From NCBI GenBank assembly GCA_022266195.1, contig WHVY01000005.1, forward strand, positions 1,860,001-1,924,000: DNA of 64,000 bases. Reading direction: 5' to 3'. The translations under genes and the position numbers were made by a program. Positions within the stretch are counted from its first letter, which is position 1. The number at the start of each line of letters is the position of its first letter. Positions 1 through 10,386 of this stretch are shown here, in pieces. A model generated the notes under the pieces. That model saw only the letters and a program-made list of their open reading frames with translations. It did no database searches and was not told the DNA's origin. The stretch is from Tetranychus cinnabarinus. Lineage: Eukaryota; Arthropoda; Arachnida; Trombidiformes; Tetranychidae.

Positions 1-71
1 AACACTTTACCATATGATAATGTCGAACTGTTGTTTAAAAGGGGCTTTATTCGGTGTAAAAAATTAGCCAT
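1..71 (-). pseudogene. Partial GCDH-like 5' exon at the window edge
   Basis: The minus strand from base 71 encodes the same first 23 residues (MANFLHRIKPLL...) as the complete GCDH gene whose start codon is at 4336. The first ~70 bases match 4266-4336 exactly, and similarity continues upstream of the ATG to about base 122 (4381 in the other copy) with several differences. The copy runs off the left edge, so I cannot tell whether it is a tandem GCDH paralogue or a truncated duplicate. Only the mitochondrial-presequence part is visible. Confidence 0.6.
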
Positions 72-885
72 GGCACTTGATGTTAAACCTTTTTAAATGA
101 AAAAGATGGGACAATCGAAACATGAGTTTCATGTTTCGCGCTCCATCACCAGGGTTTGTTATCTTGTTTCAATTATCTAGTTGCTAATAAATGATCTCCA
201 TGTATTATTGCGGACTGCATGATTTTGTCGATAATTTTTTTTCATGAAAGTTGTATAATTAATAAACTATAACCAAATGCCTTCAAACACTTTCATGCAA
301 CGGATCAACATTGAGTGATTCTCAGTTAACCCAATCAGATGACATGAACCGTGTCTTGACTTGAAGCTGGTTACAAAGCATCATCACTTTTTCTCTTTAA
401 TTGTTGTGACGTTGTCACTGAATCAACACACTATTTAGTCTTCCGAGTTTTTTTACCGTTTAGTGTTGTTTAAGATGACGATAAGAATAATGAAACTAGG
501 GAAGAGTGTATAACCATTTATCCATTATTTTATCAGATTCATTACTTTCTCTCCATTATCTTAAAGTCATCTGATCAGCATTGATAAATGATAACATTTT
601 TAATCTTCCTTCTAGATTAATAAAGGTAAGAATTTCGAAATATTTTTTTACTCGATGGTCAATAATAAAATATATTATTACTTTTATTTCTTGAATTCCA
701 CAGAACATCCAATCTGGTATCTATTTCTTCTTCCACTAAGATCTCAAGGATGTTCACCTGTATATCTGATTAATCGTTTGAAGATGGTCTTGATTATGCC
801 AACAAAGTCTGGTTATTGTGCTTAAATGTGATATTCTCAAATAGTGATTCGTATTGTTAACAAGCCTTCAAAATAAAGCAAGAAA
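72..885. other. Intergenic region upstream of the zinc transporter
   Basis: The first ~50 bases are the duplicated GCDH upstream flank. The rest is AT-rich sequence with no convincing ORF. It presumably holds the divergent promoters of the left-edge GCDH copy (minus) and the ZIP9-like gene (plus). I see no clear TATA box or RNA gene. Confidence 0.5.
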
Positions 886-1794
886 ATGGAGCAACTGACC
901 ATGCTAACCCTGCTTGCCTTTTCCATGCTTTTTGGCAGCTATTTTGCTGGTACAGTTCCTTTGGTATTTAACTTTTCAGAGGAAAAAATAAGATTTCTAA
1001 CAATTTTAGGCTCTGGTATTCTGGTTGGCACAGCTTTGTCAGTTATCATTCCAGAAGGGGTCAATACAATATATGCCTCTGCTTATAAGAACCATCTAAA
1101 AGCATCAGCGTCATCAACTTTAAAGGAAGTTGAAGATTTACCTCATTCTGTTATTGGTCTATCATTGTTGATTGGTTTTGCTTTTATGCTTGTCATTGAC
1201 CAATTTGCCACCCGACATACCAGCTCTGCTAGTTATTCAACCCTATCAACCACCAGTGATAACAATTTAGAGTCTGGGGGAGTTGGAAGTGATAACTCTC
1301 ATGTAATTAGACCATCTAGAAAGGCCTCATCGTCCAAGATAACAGCAACTATTGGTCTCGTTGTCCATGCTGCTGCAGATGGTGTTGCACTCGGAGCCGC
1401 AGCAACCACATCTCACACCGATGTGGAAATGATTGTATTTTTTGCCATTATGCTGCACAAGGCTCCAGCAGCTTTTGGTTTAATTACCTTCTTGATGCAT
1501 GAAGGTGTAGATCGAAAAAAACTTCGTAATCATCTCTTGGCGTTTTCTTTGGCAGCACCAGTCGGAGCTTTTGTAACCTATTTTGCTATAAATGAATCCG
1601 CGCAAGAGACCCTTTCTGATTATAATGCCACGGGTGTTGCAATGCTTTTCAGCGGTGGTACATTCCTCTATGTAGCGACTGTACATGTTCTACCGGAGAT
1701 TATCCATCATCAAGCACTTAAATTAAGTGAACTCTTAACGCTAGTCGGTGGATCACTTTTACCTTCTCTTTTGACAGTGAAACATCATCATTAA
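886..1794 (+). CDS. SLC39A9: Zinc transporter ZIP9 (SLC39A9-like)
   Basis: A single-exon 302-residue protein of the ZIP family, which moves zinc into the cytosol across Golgi or plasma membrane. The best match from memory is ZIP9: the N-terminal segment with FSEEKIRFLTILGSGILVGT, the metal-site helix GLVVHAAADGVALGAAA (His and Asp of the HxxxD site) and the next helix with MLHKAPAAFGL are all present, as is NATGVAMLFSGGTFLYVATVHVLPE. About seven to eight hydrophobic segments are visible, as expected. Length is close to the vertebrate protein. The loop between the second and third helices is Ser/Thr-rich and lacks the His-rich run typical of vertebrate ZIP9. The start is the first ATG of the frame. 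Confidence 0.92.
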   Translation: MEQLTMLTLLAFSMLFGSYFAGTVPLVFNFSEEKIRFLTILGSGILVGTALSVIIPEGVNTIYASAYKNHLKASASSTLKEVEDLPHSVIGLSLLIGFAFMLVIDQFATRHTSSASYSTLSTTSDNNLESGGVGSDNSHVIRPSRKASSSKITATIGLVVHAAADGVALGAAATTSHTDVEMIVFFAIMLHKAPAAFGLITFLMHEGVDRKKLRNHLLAFSLAAPVGAFVTYFAINESAQETLSDYNATGVAMLFSGGTFLYVATVHVLPEIIHHQALKLSELLTLVGGSLLPSLLTVKHHH

Positions 1795-2941
1795 GCAATA
1801 ATTCAAAGAAAAGGTCAAGTGATAAACTTGATGTCAATAAGATTTCATTCTACACTTGTACATTTAAAACTAATGGACTGATTGTTTGATATTTTCATCA
1901 AAGACGAGAAATTCATTGTAATATCTGTAAATTAGTTGAAACTTATTCAAGCATCGCATCGTTACTCCTGCTAGCATTTTTCAGCGGAAAATAACATCTT
2001 TCTTTTATGATTGGCGTTGTGGCCATTATCTCCAAACCTCAAGTGATTTCTGTACTTTGAAGCCCTTTGAAAATATTTTTATAAATTACAAAAATTATAT
2101 TTCCAATAATTTATTAAAAAACTAAAACATTTTAAAGAATATCATTTCAATCACAATGAAATTCAAAAAAGAGAAACTTTGCTCTTATTATTGGCATATA
2201 GACATTAGACATTATTTTCGGAATACATTTATTTTTACATTAATCACCATTAAGATTGCGGTTAACAAGGCGACAATAATTGTCAATCAGTTCATTGTTT
2301 CTAACTCAATTGTCGTTTGAAACATTAATTAGACTGAATTGGAAGAAGGTTACAATCACTTTCCATCGACAGTCATTTAGTGCAAATCAATCAAATTTGC
2401 GATTATCACGACATACTAAAAGTTTTTCCTTTTCTATCAACTTTCTTCATAAATGTTCAAAATTTTTTCATCATTCATCATATTTAAACAAAGCGATTTA
2501 ATAAAAAATTGTCAGCAATTGAAAAGATAAGGACTGAAATTAATTGAGTAGCAGTTCAAAAAATTGAAATTATGAAATTAGCAGCTCATGAAATTATTTT
2601 TTTTGTAACTGTTTAGCTTCATCAAATCTCCGAATGTCAAAATCCATTTCATTGTTGGCTTTGAGATTTCTGTAAAATTAGCTGTAAGAATAAACAAACT
2701 GTAACTTAACAAGAGCTTGTTAGCTCTCTACTAAAATTACAATCCAATCCACAGAGAAATTTCAAAATAATTATCAGTCAGATTCATGAACTTTATTCGT
2801 TCCGAGAAACAATAAATTTACAAGTAATATTTAAATTGTATGAAACAAAATAAAAATAAGAAAACTCAACCCGACAGAAGGTAAAAATATAGCGTATTTG
2901 AGTCTTTACATATTAAGCTCAAGTTTTCAATTGAACTTCAT
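1795..2941. other. Intergenic region between convergent ZIP9 and GCDH
   Basis: AT-rich, with no convincing gene. It should contain the 3' UTRs of both neighbours. A TTTATT at about 2785-2790 reads AATAAA on the minus strand and is a candidate GCDH polyadenylation signal. The 73-codon plus-strand ORF at 2280-2501 has no recognisable feature and I regard it as chance. Confidence 0.5.
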
Positions 2942-4336
2942 TCAAAAGAATGCTTGTATTCCTGTAATAGCTTTTCCTAGTATTAAAGCATGAATGTCAT
3001 GTGTTCCTTCATAGGTATTAACAGCTTCTAAATTGTTTGCATGGCGCATTACGTGATATTCATCAGAGATACCGTTTCCACCAAGCATATCACGAGCCAT
3101 TCGAGCAATCTTCAAGGATTTACCACAGGAGTTTCGTTTAATCAAAGAAATCATTTCAGGAGCAGCTAAGCCTTTGTCTTTCAAACGACCTACTTGCAAG
3201 CAAGCTGATAATCCAATAGAAATTTCAGAAGCCATATCAGCTAATTTTTTCTGTATCAATTGGTTAGCTGCTAACGGACGGTCAAATTGTTTACGATCCA
3301 TTGTGTATTGTCGAGCAGCTTCATAACAAAACTGTGCGGCTCCTAATGCTCCCCATGCAATACCGTATCTGGCATTATTCAGACATGAAAACGGACCTCT
3401 CATTCCTTCGACTTCAGGAAGCATGTTCTCTTCGGGAACTTGAACATTTTCCATCAATATCATTCCAGTTGTTGAAGCTCTTAAAGATAATTTGCCCTCT
3501 AATTTAGGTGTTTCCAAGCCTTTCATTCCTCGTTCCAAAATGAATCCTCTGACTTTTCCCTTATGAGCTTCACTTTTAGCCCAGACAACGCAAATATCAG
3601 CAATCGGTGAGTTAGTTATCCATGTTTTGGATCCAGTAAGATAATAGCTTTTTGTAGATGCATCATAAGTGGCCTATGAAAGTATATAGAAAAAATTATT
3701 AGCCTTTGGACTTAGATCATATTCATCCTATTCACAGTTTTTTGAATGAATAAGTAGATCATTGATAACTGGTATTGTTACCTTGGTCGTTAAACCACCA
3801 GCATCGCTTCCAAAATCTGGCTCAGTGAGGCCAAAACAACCAATCATTTCACCAGATCTCAATTTTTCCAAATACTTGTCCTTCTGTTGGTCACTTCCGA
3901 ACTCATAAATTGCCCCCATAACTAGAGATGATTGAACACTCAAAGCTGATCTAAAAGCACTATCAACCATCTCTACTTCACGAGTAAGCAATCCATAGGC
4001 AACGTAAGATACACCGGAACAACCATAACCTTTCAATGTTGATCCTATGGCACCTAAAGATCCCATTTCTTTCATTATATTCTTGTCAAACACCTCATCA
4101 CGGTTAGCTTTCAAAATTCTTGGCATCAACTTTTCTTGACAATAAGAGCGAAATTGGTCTCTAATCAAAATCTCGTCTTGGGTCAAAAATTCGTCCATAT
4201 TTAGAGGATCAGCATAATCAAATTTTGCACCGAGAGTTTTAGAAGTCGACATATTACGATTTGAAAACACTTTACCATATGATAATGTCGAACTGTTGTT
4301 TAAAAGGGGCTTTATTCGGTGTAAAAAATTAGCCAT
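2942..4336 (-). CDS. GCDH: Glutaryl-CoA dehydrogenase, mitochondrial
   Basis: Flavin-dependent acyl-CoA dehydrogenase that converts glutaryl-CoA to crotonyl-CoA in lysine and tryptophan breakdown in the mitochondrial matrix. Two exons: 3782-4336 and 2942-3673, joined in phase 0 across a 108-bp GT-AG intron. The product is 428 residues, close to the human length. Diagnostic stretches are GLTEPDFGSDAGG, SKTWITNSPIAD, LNNARYGIAWGALGAAQFC, ARDMLGGNGISDEYHV and NLEAVNTYEGTHDIHALILG, which contains the catalytic Glu of this subfamily. The first ~30 residues (MANFLHRIKPLLNNSS...) are basic and hydroxylated, as in a mitochondrial presequence. The 5' end is duplicated at the left edge of the window. 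Confidence 0.95.
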
Positions 4337-5162
4337 GGCACTTAAATGTTATTAAATGAAAAAGATGAGATAATTGAAACTAATAAAACATCAATTACTT
4401 TTTTCAATGTGAACAAAACAAAAATGTAACTGGAAAGATACGAGCAAATATCTTAATCATTGCGATATCTAATTAATGATAAAGAGATATCATATCAACA
4501 TATCAATAATCAAGTAAATAACAACTTGAAGGTAATTCATAGACACTGATCAGATAATGGGAGTACAGTCATTCAGACTCTGAATTTCTTCTAGTGCAAC
4601 AGCGTGAAAATAGCTGTTTATTTATCGAGCAATGTAGGTTTTAATAAAAAGTTAAAGCATTTCTTTCAAATTAGCGGCGAGATAAAAATAATTATGATCA
4701 AGATGAACTATAATAGCTTGAATTTATCAATTCTCCAAGCAATCATAGGTGAATGAAATTCCGGCTAATGCAAATCTGAATAGAGAAGTTTCAACACTGA
4801 AGGAATATTTAGAAATCAAAATATATGTCCGAATGCTACTTATCATTAGCTAGGTATTAGTAATAATCAAACTGAGCTCACATCTGTGAGGACATCCGCC
4901 AATGGCAAGCGTGGTTAGATAGTCTTTAATTGTCCTCGACTCATTAGAGCTTTCTTCTATTGCTGTATACCTTCTAGTATTGAGGGTAAATTAGGTTTTC
5001 TTTTCAAAGTAAAAATTAGTATGTTAGAAACCGAAATCAACAATATTCACTTGTTAAGGATACACGAGTTCATTGATGTGTTGAATTTTTGCATATGCAG
5101 AGCGAATAACACACTGAAACTATTAACATTCATCAAAAGAGACTTTATTAATTTAGGTTTGT
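4337..5162. other. Intergenic region upstream of GCDH and downstream of RpL31
   Basis: No supported gene. AT-rich sequence. TTTATT at 5144-5149 reads AATAAA on the minus strand and lies just beyond the RpL31 stop codon, so it is the probable polyadenylation signal of that gene. Confidence 0.5.
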
Positions 5163-5531
5163 TTATGCTTCATCCACATTCTCTGTTTGAAGACCCTTGA
5201 AAGTGGCAACATTAACATAGGTGACCAAAGTATATAACTTGTTTGGACTATCCTCATCTTCATTACGTTTCCTTGATAGTCTAACTCTTACTCTGAAAGG
5301 TACATTACGGATTCCTTTGGACCAGATGAATTTATTCAATCGAGTATCAACCCGGACATCTGAGGTTCCCATTTGTTTGAAAGCAAACTTCTTAATTTCT
5401 TTGATGGCTCTTGGAGCTCGTTTCTTGAAACCTTTGCCGTGAATCCTTTTGTGAATGTTGATTGTATATTCCCGTTGGATCACATCATTAATAGCTGATT
5501 TGGCTGGTCTTTCTTTACCTTTCTTGGCCAT
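5163..5531 (-). CDS. RpL31: Ribosomal protein eL31
   Basis: Cytosolic large-subunit protein eL31, 122 residues in one coding exon, close to the usual ~125. Recognisable stretches are VIQREYTINIHKRIHG, FKKRAPRAIKEIKKFA, DVRVDTRLNKFIWSKGIRNVPFRVRVRLSR and LYTLVTYVNV. The ATG is immediately preceded by an AG splice acceptor, and a GTAAG donor lies upstream, so a 97-bp intron at 5533-5629 very probably splits the 5' UTR and leaves one base between acceptor and ATG. A leader intron is common in ribosomal protein genes. Confidence 0.97.
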   Translation of the reverse strand: MAKKGKERPAKSAINDVIQREYTINIHKRIHGKGFKKRAPRAIKEIKKFAFKQMGTSDVRVDTRLNKFIWSKGIRNVPFRVRVRLSRKRNEDEDSPNKLYTLVTYVNVATFKGLQTENVDEA

Positions 5532-5532
5532 C

Positions 5533-5629
5533 CTAAAAGAGGAAACAGATAAAGAAAATCATGAAAATATTGAAGATTGAGATTGTGACAACACAAAAGG
5601 CTCATTAAAAGTTAATTAAATAAACTTAC
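5533..5629 (-). other. Probable 5' UTR intron of RpL31
   Basis: On the minus strand the sequence reads TTAG|GTAAGTTTA at the donor and CTCTTTTAG|GATGGCC at the acceptor. The intron would be 97 bp and end one base before the start codon. Support is splice consensus and position only. Confidence 0.6.
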
Positions 5630-6455
5630 CTAATTCAATGGGTCAAACAGAATTGATTAATTTAACTAGATTAAATAAAACAACACTTAACAATACGCAA
5701 GAAACCAAATTTACTCTAACGGATCCGGAAACTACTTCCTAAAGCATGCAGTGAATAACGCCATCTACCAGTCTTTTTATGAACTCATCAATTTTTGAAA
5801 TCAATTTTTGCAGCAAAAAACTTTATTATTCATAATGTCAGTTGAAAATTAAAAATAAATCAAATGATCAACAAAAAATAATTAAAAAAATAAATAAACG
5901 AGATCAAAACAAATCGCACGAATTGAATTAGTAGAATATAGTTATTTTGTACTCGGTTCACTCGCAAGATGAACCTTTGAGGTGGTTTATTATAATTCAA
6001 CTTATTTCATGTTTCTGTACAGAACGATGAAACATAAAATAATGCATGTAAAGCAAACAATTTTTCAGTCTTAATCAAACAGAGAGTATTCCAAATTTTC
6101 AATGAAATAAATTTTTATCATGAATAGATAACAAGCAATATACAACGAATGTGAAAAAATATAAATGGAAAATTTTGAACATACAGTACATGCAGTCCCT
6201 CGATTTGGCAAAAGGAGTTGGAAAAGCTGGTGCTTATTTTAAAATAACCAGTTAAAATTTGCCAATCAAACAAACACTAGAGTGGTTATAAAGATCTAAT
6301 TAACAATAGAAAAATTAGAATCTTAAATTTCAAAAGGGAATCTATGTAAAAAAATCCAATTTTTCTCAACCATTTTTTTGCACAAAATCGAGGGACTACT
6401 TTTTGTTTTAAAAAATATTTAAAATATATTCTGATGTAATAAAATGTGACAGTAA
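5630..6455. other. Intergenic region between RpL31 and DDB2
   Basis: AT-rich, no supported gene. It holds the RpL31 promoter on the right of that gene and the DDB2 3' UTR near 6420-6455. Two related phrases around 'cgagggacta' and 'cctcgatttt' (about 6195 and 6390) lie in opposite orientation and hint at a small inverted repeat, which I could not extend convincingly. Confidence 0.4.
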
Positions 6456-8260
6456 TCAGCTCTTTCTCTTTGCATTTCGTGGAGGAAGTTTTCTCGTTTC
6501 TTTCTTCGGTGGAGTTTTTTTGGTTTTTGTGACTGCTTTTTGAACTTTTTTTGTTCCTTTTCCTTGAACTTTTCCTTGACTTTTTTCTTGGCTTTTTCCT
6601 TGACTTTTTGTTTGGCTTTTTGTTTGGCTTTTTCCTTTGCCTCTACCTTTACCTTTTGTTTTACCAAGATCATCATCATCGTCACCACTGCTGTCACTGT
6701 CACTGTCACTTCCACTGTCTTTTTCGTTGTCACTGTCATTGTCACTGTCACTTTGATTGCTTCTCCTATTGCGTCTAAATCGTAAAATTTTCTTCTTATA
6801 AGCTTTTTCATCTGGAGATCCCTTTTGTTTCCAAATAACAATCTCCGTTTGATACATAGACGCAAGAATGTCACCAGTGTAGTTGAATCGATTGAGAGAG
6901 CAAATTTTATTATTTGGATTTTCAAGTACCATGATCTCTCTGCCATCGCGACCATCGAAAAAATTAACAAGTTTTGTTTCGTTCATAAGTTTAGGAAAAT
7001 TTCCGACGGCAATTAAGTCGGTAAGAGGATGCCATTCAGCTCTAATATTGGTAATAAATTGAAAATGTCGATGAGGATGAATAATGGTAGCAATATGACT
7101 CCAATCGCCAGATGAATATATTCGCAATTCGTTTTCCTGGTCCGTAGTAACCATTTTATGTCCAGTTCGATTAAAATAACATGAATTAACCCCGCGATTG
7201 TGCGGAAGAACTTCCAGTTCTCTAAAATCGTCTAACATCCTAATATCCCATAATTTCACACACATGTCTGCTGTAGCGGCTGTGCTCATAATGTTAGAAT
7301 CTCTGGGATGAAAATCAATGTGATTGATCTTTCCAGGTTTGTGACATTTTATTTTTGTACGCTCGCCCTATCAATGAAAATTAAATAATTAAATTAGTTC
7401 GGCGTTTTTATATCTGGAAGATAAAGGGTGTTGCTCTAAAATCCGTCAGTAGCAAAAAAGGTTAATGAGAAGATCCAAGACAAAACTAGTTTCGGTGATA
7501 AGAAAAATTTGATCAACCACTAATTGACCTTTGTGATTAAATCAATAACTCTTCTTAGTTAAACTTACAACTTGTTAGTCCATGGATGGACAATACCAAC
7601 AACAAGCTGTCACAAAGGTTGATCAAATATTTTTTCGATACACCGAATCAGTTTCTTCTTGGACCTTTTTGCTGCTGAAGGATTTTAGAGCAACACCCTT
7701 TATTTTAGTACCTCTCCTGAGCGCGTGGAATCAGGAAGCATATGAACATTTCCTTTGTTGTCTCCCAACATAATGACTCTTTTATCGAAGTTGACATTTA
7801 AACCGGCATACCAAACATTGAAGTCACCTTGAGGCTGAAGTACATTTATATCATGAGTAGACATATCGACTTTAACCAACTCTCCTGATACATTTAACGA
7901 ATAGAAATTTCTATTGTCAGTTACATCAGGAATTATCTCTCTTATTTCGCCTCCGGGACCAATTCCCTCAGAAATCATATCAAGATTCTTTACATCATTG
8001 CCCGAAATGGTATATCGATTTACATCAGGAATAAGACACAGTTCTCCATGTTTACCACCTACTAAAAGACTATTAGGACGCTTTGGAATCCATCTTATGC
8101 AACATAAACGATTTGAAAATGGTTGAAAGGTGTTAAAGCAAGTTAAATTGCTCAACACTATTCCGGAGACAATATCAACTTGGTCAGACGAAGATGCAAA
8201 AGAATCAACCTTGCTGATGCTTCGCACCATGATTTGTCGTAAAATGTTTTCTTTTAACAT
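6456..8260 (-). CDS. DDB2: DNA damage-binding protein 2 (WD40)
   Basis: Substrate receptor of the CUL4-DDB1 ubiquitin ligase that recognises UV photolesions in nucleotide-excision repair. Exons 7712-8260 (183 codons) and 6456-7367 join in phase 0 and give 486 residues; the human protein is 427. Matching segments include IRWIPKRPNSLLVGGKHGEL, GIGPGGEIREI, NVWYAGLNVNFDKRVIMLGDNKGNV, ADMCVKLWDIR (the WDxR DDB1-docking motif), NRTGHKMVTTDQENELRIYSSGDW, HPHRHFQFITNIRAEWHP and TGDILASMYQTEIVIW. The extra length is a C-terminal tail: a Ser/Asp run, then Lys-Ser-Gln repeats and a basic end. The 344-bp intron holds a foldback element. Confidence 0.93.
7421..7703. mobile_element. Foldback/MITE-like element in the DDB2 intron
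   Basis: Bases 7421-7443 and the reverse complement of 7681-7703 are identical over 23 bp (starting ataaagggtgttgctctaaa). Similarity with substitutions and small gaps continues inward for roughly 90 bp on each side (the caaaaaggt and tttgatcaacc blocks). TA dinucleotides flank the AAGGGTG ends, which is compatible with a TA target site as in Tc1/mariner-type MITEs. No coding capacity. Confidence 0.7.
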
Positions 8261-9225
8261 GATTATTGTGAGATTTTAATGCCTAGTATTGTTGCACAGT
8301 AGTTTATATTGTTGGATCAATTTTAAGAAGTATTCTTAATAATTGAGTAAAATAGAAAACAAGACTTAGGACTTACGTTATAATTGTATAAAAATTATGT
8401 AATGAAATGTGAAATGACATGAAATTTGAAAGAAATTGAGAACTATTTAAGAACAGTGCATCATAAATGTTACCCACAATACATTGGAATAATGAAATAC
8501 AAATAATCACGAAAATCAATCAAGAAATCAAAAATAGTTGTTACGATAACAAACAAATAAAAAAATAAAAAGAAGCGGTAAATCAATCTTTTAAAATTTA
8601 AAATGATGTCCGATCAGTCACATGGTTCGAAACCATGAAAACAAAAGAAGATGGCGTCCTTTTTTGAATTGATATCTTAAATAAAGGCATTAAGATTGAT
8701 CATTAAGCATGATATTTGAAGGAAATTAAATACGAAGAGTTTTTTAATTAAGTGAAATTTAGTGTTGCTATTTTAATAAACCAGTCAATCAGTTATTTAA
8801 ACCTAAAATTTACTACTTTAACCATTGTGCTCAGAGTAATCAATTGAAAGTTAAAAATGAAGACGGAGTTTCCCTGAGTTTTTTGAGTAACTGTAACGAT
8901 TCAGGGCACAGAAATGTTACCAAAGCTGCATCTGTAAATTGTACGACATTTAATAACGAAATTAGACTAAATTTGAAGTCTAGATGATATTATTCTTAGG
9001 AACGGACTAATTAACTAGCTGTACGCTCATTGATTTAAATTAATCATTGCAATTAATTTCAAAGAGTAACTATAGCTACTGCCCTCTAGGTAAAGTTTTG
9101 ATAAATAAGCTTGGTTTATTTTTATTTTTTGGTCTGATTTTATGTTGTTTATATATTTCTTGTTTTGATCTGATTTTATTGTGCATTTGATTAGTTTTCG
9201 GTGGAAACAACATCCCTCATTTTAA
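8261..9225. other. Divergent intergenic region DDB2 / mS25
   Basis: No supported gene. This AT-rich stretch should contain the divergent promoters of DDB2 (minus) and the mS25 gene (plus). A TTTATATATTTC at about 9149 is the only TATA-like run close to the plus-strand gene; its role is unproven. Confidence 0.45.
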
Positions 9226-10081
9226 ATGCCTTTTCTTCAAGGTCCAGGTCCCATTAGGAGGACTCTTCCGTATTTAAAATCTGGAACGCTCATCTTCAAA
9301 GACAGAGTTAAAATCATGGAGATTCATTGTAATTGGTATCCTAGAAGACATGCCGTTGAACATTTAGTTAAATATGGTAATGCACATGAAGGTTTAAATT
9401 CATTTCATTTTTGGAATGTTCCTCAAATTCAGTATCAAAATCCTGATGTTCAAATTATTAGATTCCTCGACATGACACCCAATCCATTCATCAGGTGCTG
9501 GTTAGACAGTGGTAAAAATGTATTGTTTGATTGTTATGAAAAAACTAGATACGAAATTTTACTTCAACTAGCAAAGACGTTAGGAAAATCTAAAGAACGA
9601 TTGAAAATGGAAAGTGATAGAGCTAAAGATGCTCAAGACTATGACAACCCAGCTCATTTTGGATTCAACAAGAAACAATTTTGTATTTGCGAAGTTCCAG
9701 GTAGGTTTTTTGAATGATTCGTTTTTCCTCGAAGTTTTAGCCTCTATAATTTATTAATACTAATTTACATCTCATCTTTTAGGTCAGGTGCCGTGTCCAG
9801 GAACTTGCGAGTTGCCTAAAAAGTATTTAGGATATTATAATCAATATAAACCCGAAGAACTGGAAAAATGGAATCAAGATTTAGATGCTCCTTATTTGAC
9901 GGAAAAACAAAAGCAGACAAAGTTCCATTGGTTCCCTCCACATGCTAAACCTGTTATAGAAAATCTACCTGATATTGAGAAACCTTTCCTCCGTGAGTTC
10001 GGAAAAACGCCTGGTAAAGATATTGCTCCACCAGAGTCATATTATGAATGGAAAGCTAGACAAGAAAAGAAAATGAAATGA
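9226..10081 (+). CDS. MRPS25: Mitochondrial ribosomal protein mS25
   Basis: Component of the mitochondrial small ribosomal subunit. Exons 9226-9700 and 9783-10081 are joined across an 82-bp intron in phase 1 and give 257 residues. The conserved core is clear: PIRRTLPYLKSGTLIFKDRVKI, FWNVPQIQYQNPDVQIIRFLDMTPNPFIRCWLDSG (read in two blocks) and FGFNKKQFCICEVPGQVPCPG. The last two blocks span the splice junction, which supports it. The human protein is about 173 residues. Here roughly 80 extra residues follow the PCPG block, rich in Lys, Glu, Trp and Pro and ending YYEWKARQEKKMK. Confidence 0.9.
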
Positions 10082-10386
10082 AAGATTTTTCTCATCCTAG
10101 ATTAGCATTTTGTGTATCAATCTCGTCCTATTCATTTTGTTGTAAAATCTTCAATTATAAAAAATTCAGTTATCAAAGATCAAATGATGATTCATAAATT
10201 AAAATTACAGAATTTAATTAAATGACGTTAGAATTTCATCATTTAGAATGAAAATGTTTATTCAATATACTGAAAATCGATGAAATTTTGAGATAAACAA
10301 AGATAAATTAAGGAATTGAATAGTTATAAAGATGGATTAATGAAACCTTTCACATAATGACATAAAATGAGTTCGCTAAAGTTAAC
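10082..10386. other. Short 3'-3' spacer between mS25 and ILF2
   Basis: The convergent genes share about 300 bp of AT-rich sequence that must hold both 3' UTRs. I see no further feature. Confidence 0.5.

Noticed and set aside
4880..4960. Possible tRNA-like stretch with 'caatggcaagcgtggtta'
   Set aside because: I could not form an acceptor stem and T-loop of the right spacing.
6540..6785. Phe/Leu/Cys-rich plus-strand ORFs opposite DDB2
   Set aside because: They are the complement of the Ser/Asp and Lys-Ser-Gln repeat codons of DDB2 and show only low-complexity composition.
8615..8640. 'ggttcgaaacc' resembling a tRNA T-loop
   Set aside because: It is a short palindrome with no matching D-arm, anticodon arm or acceptor stem around it.
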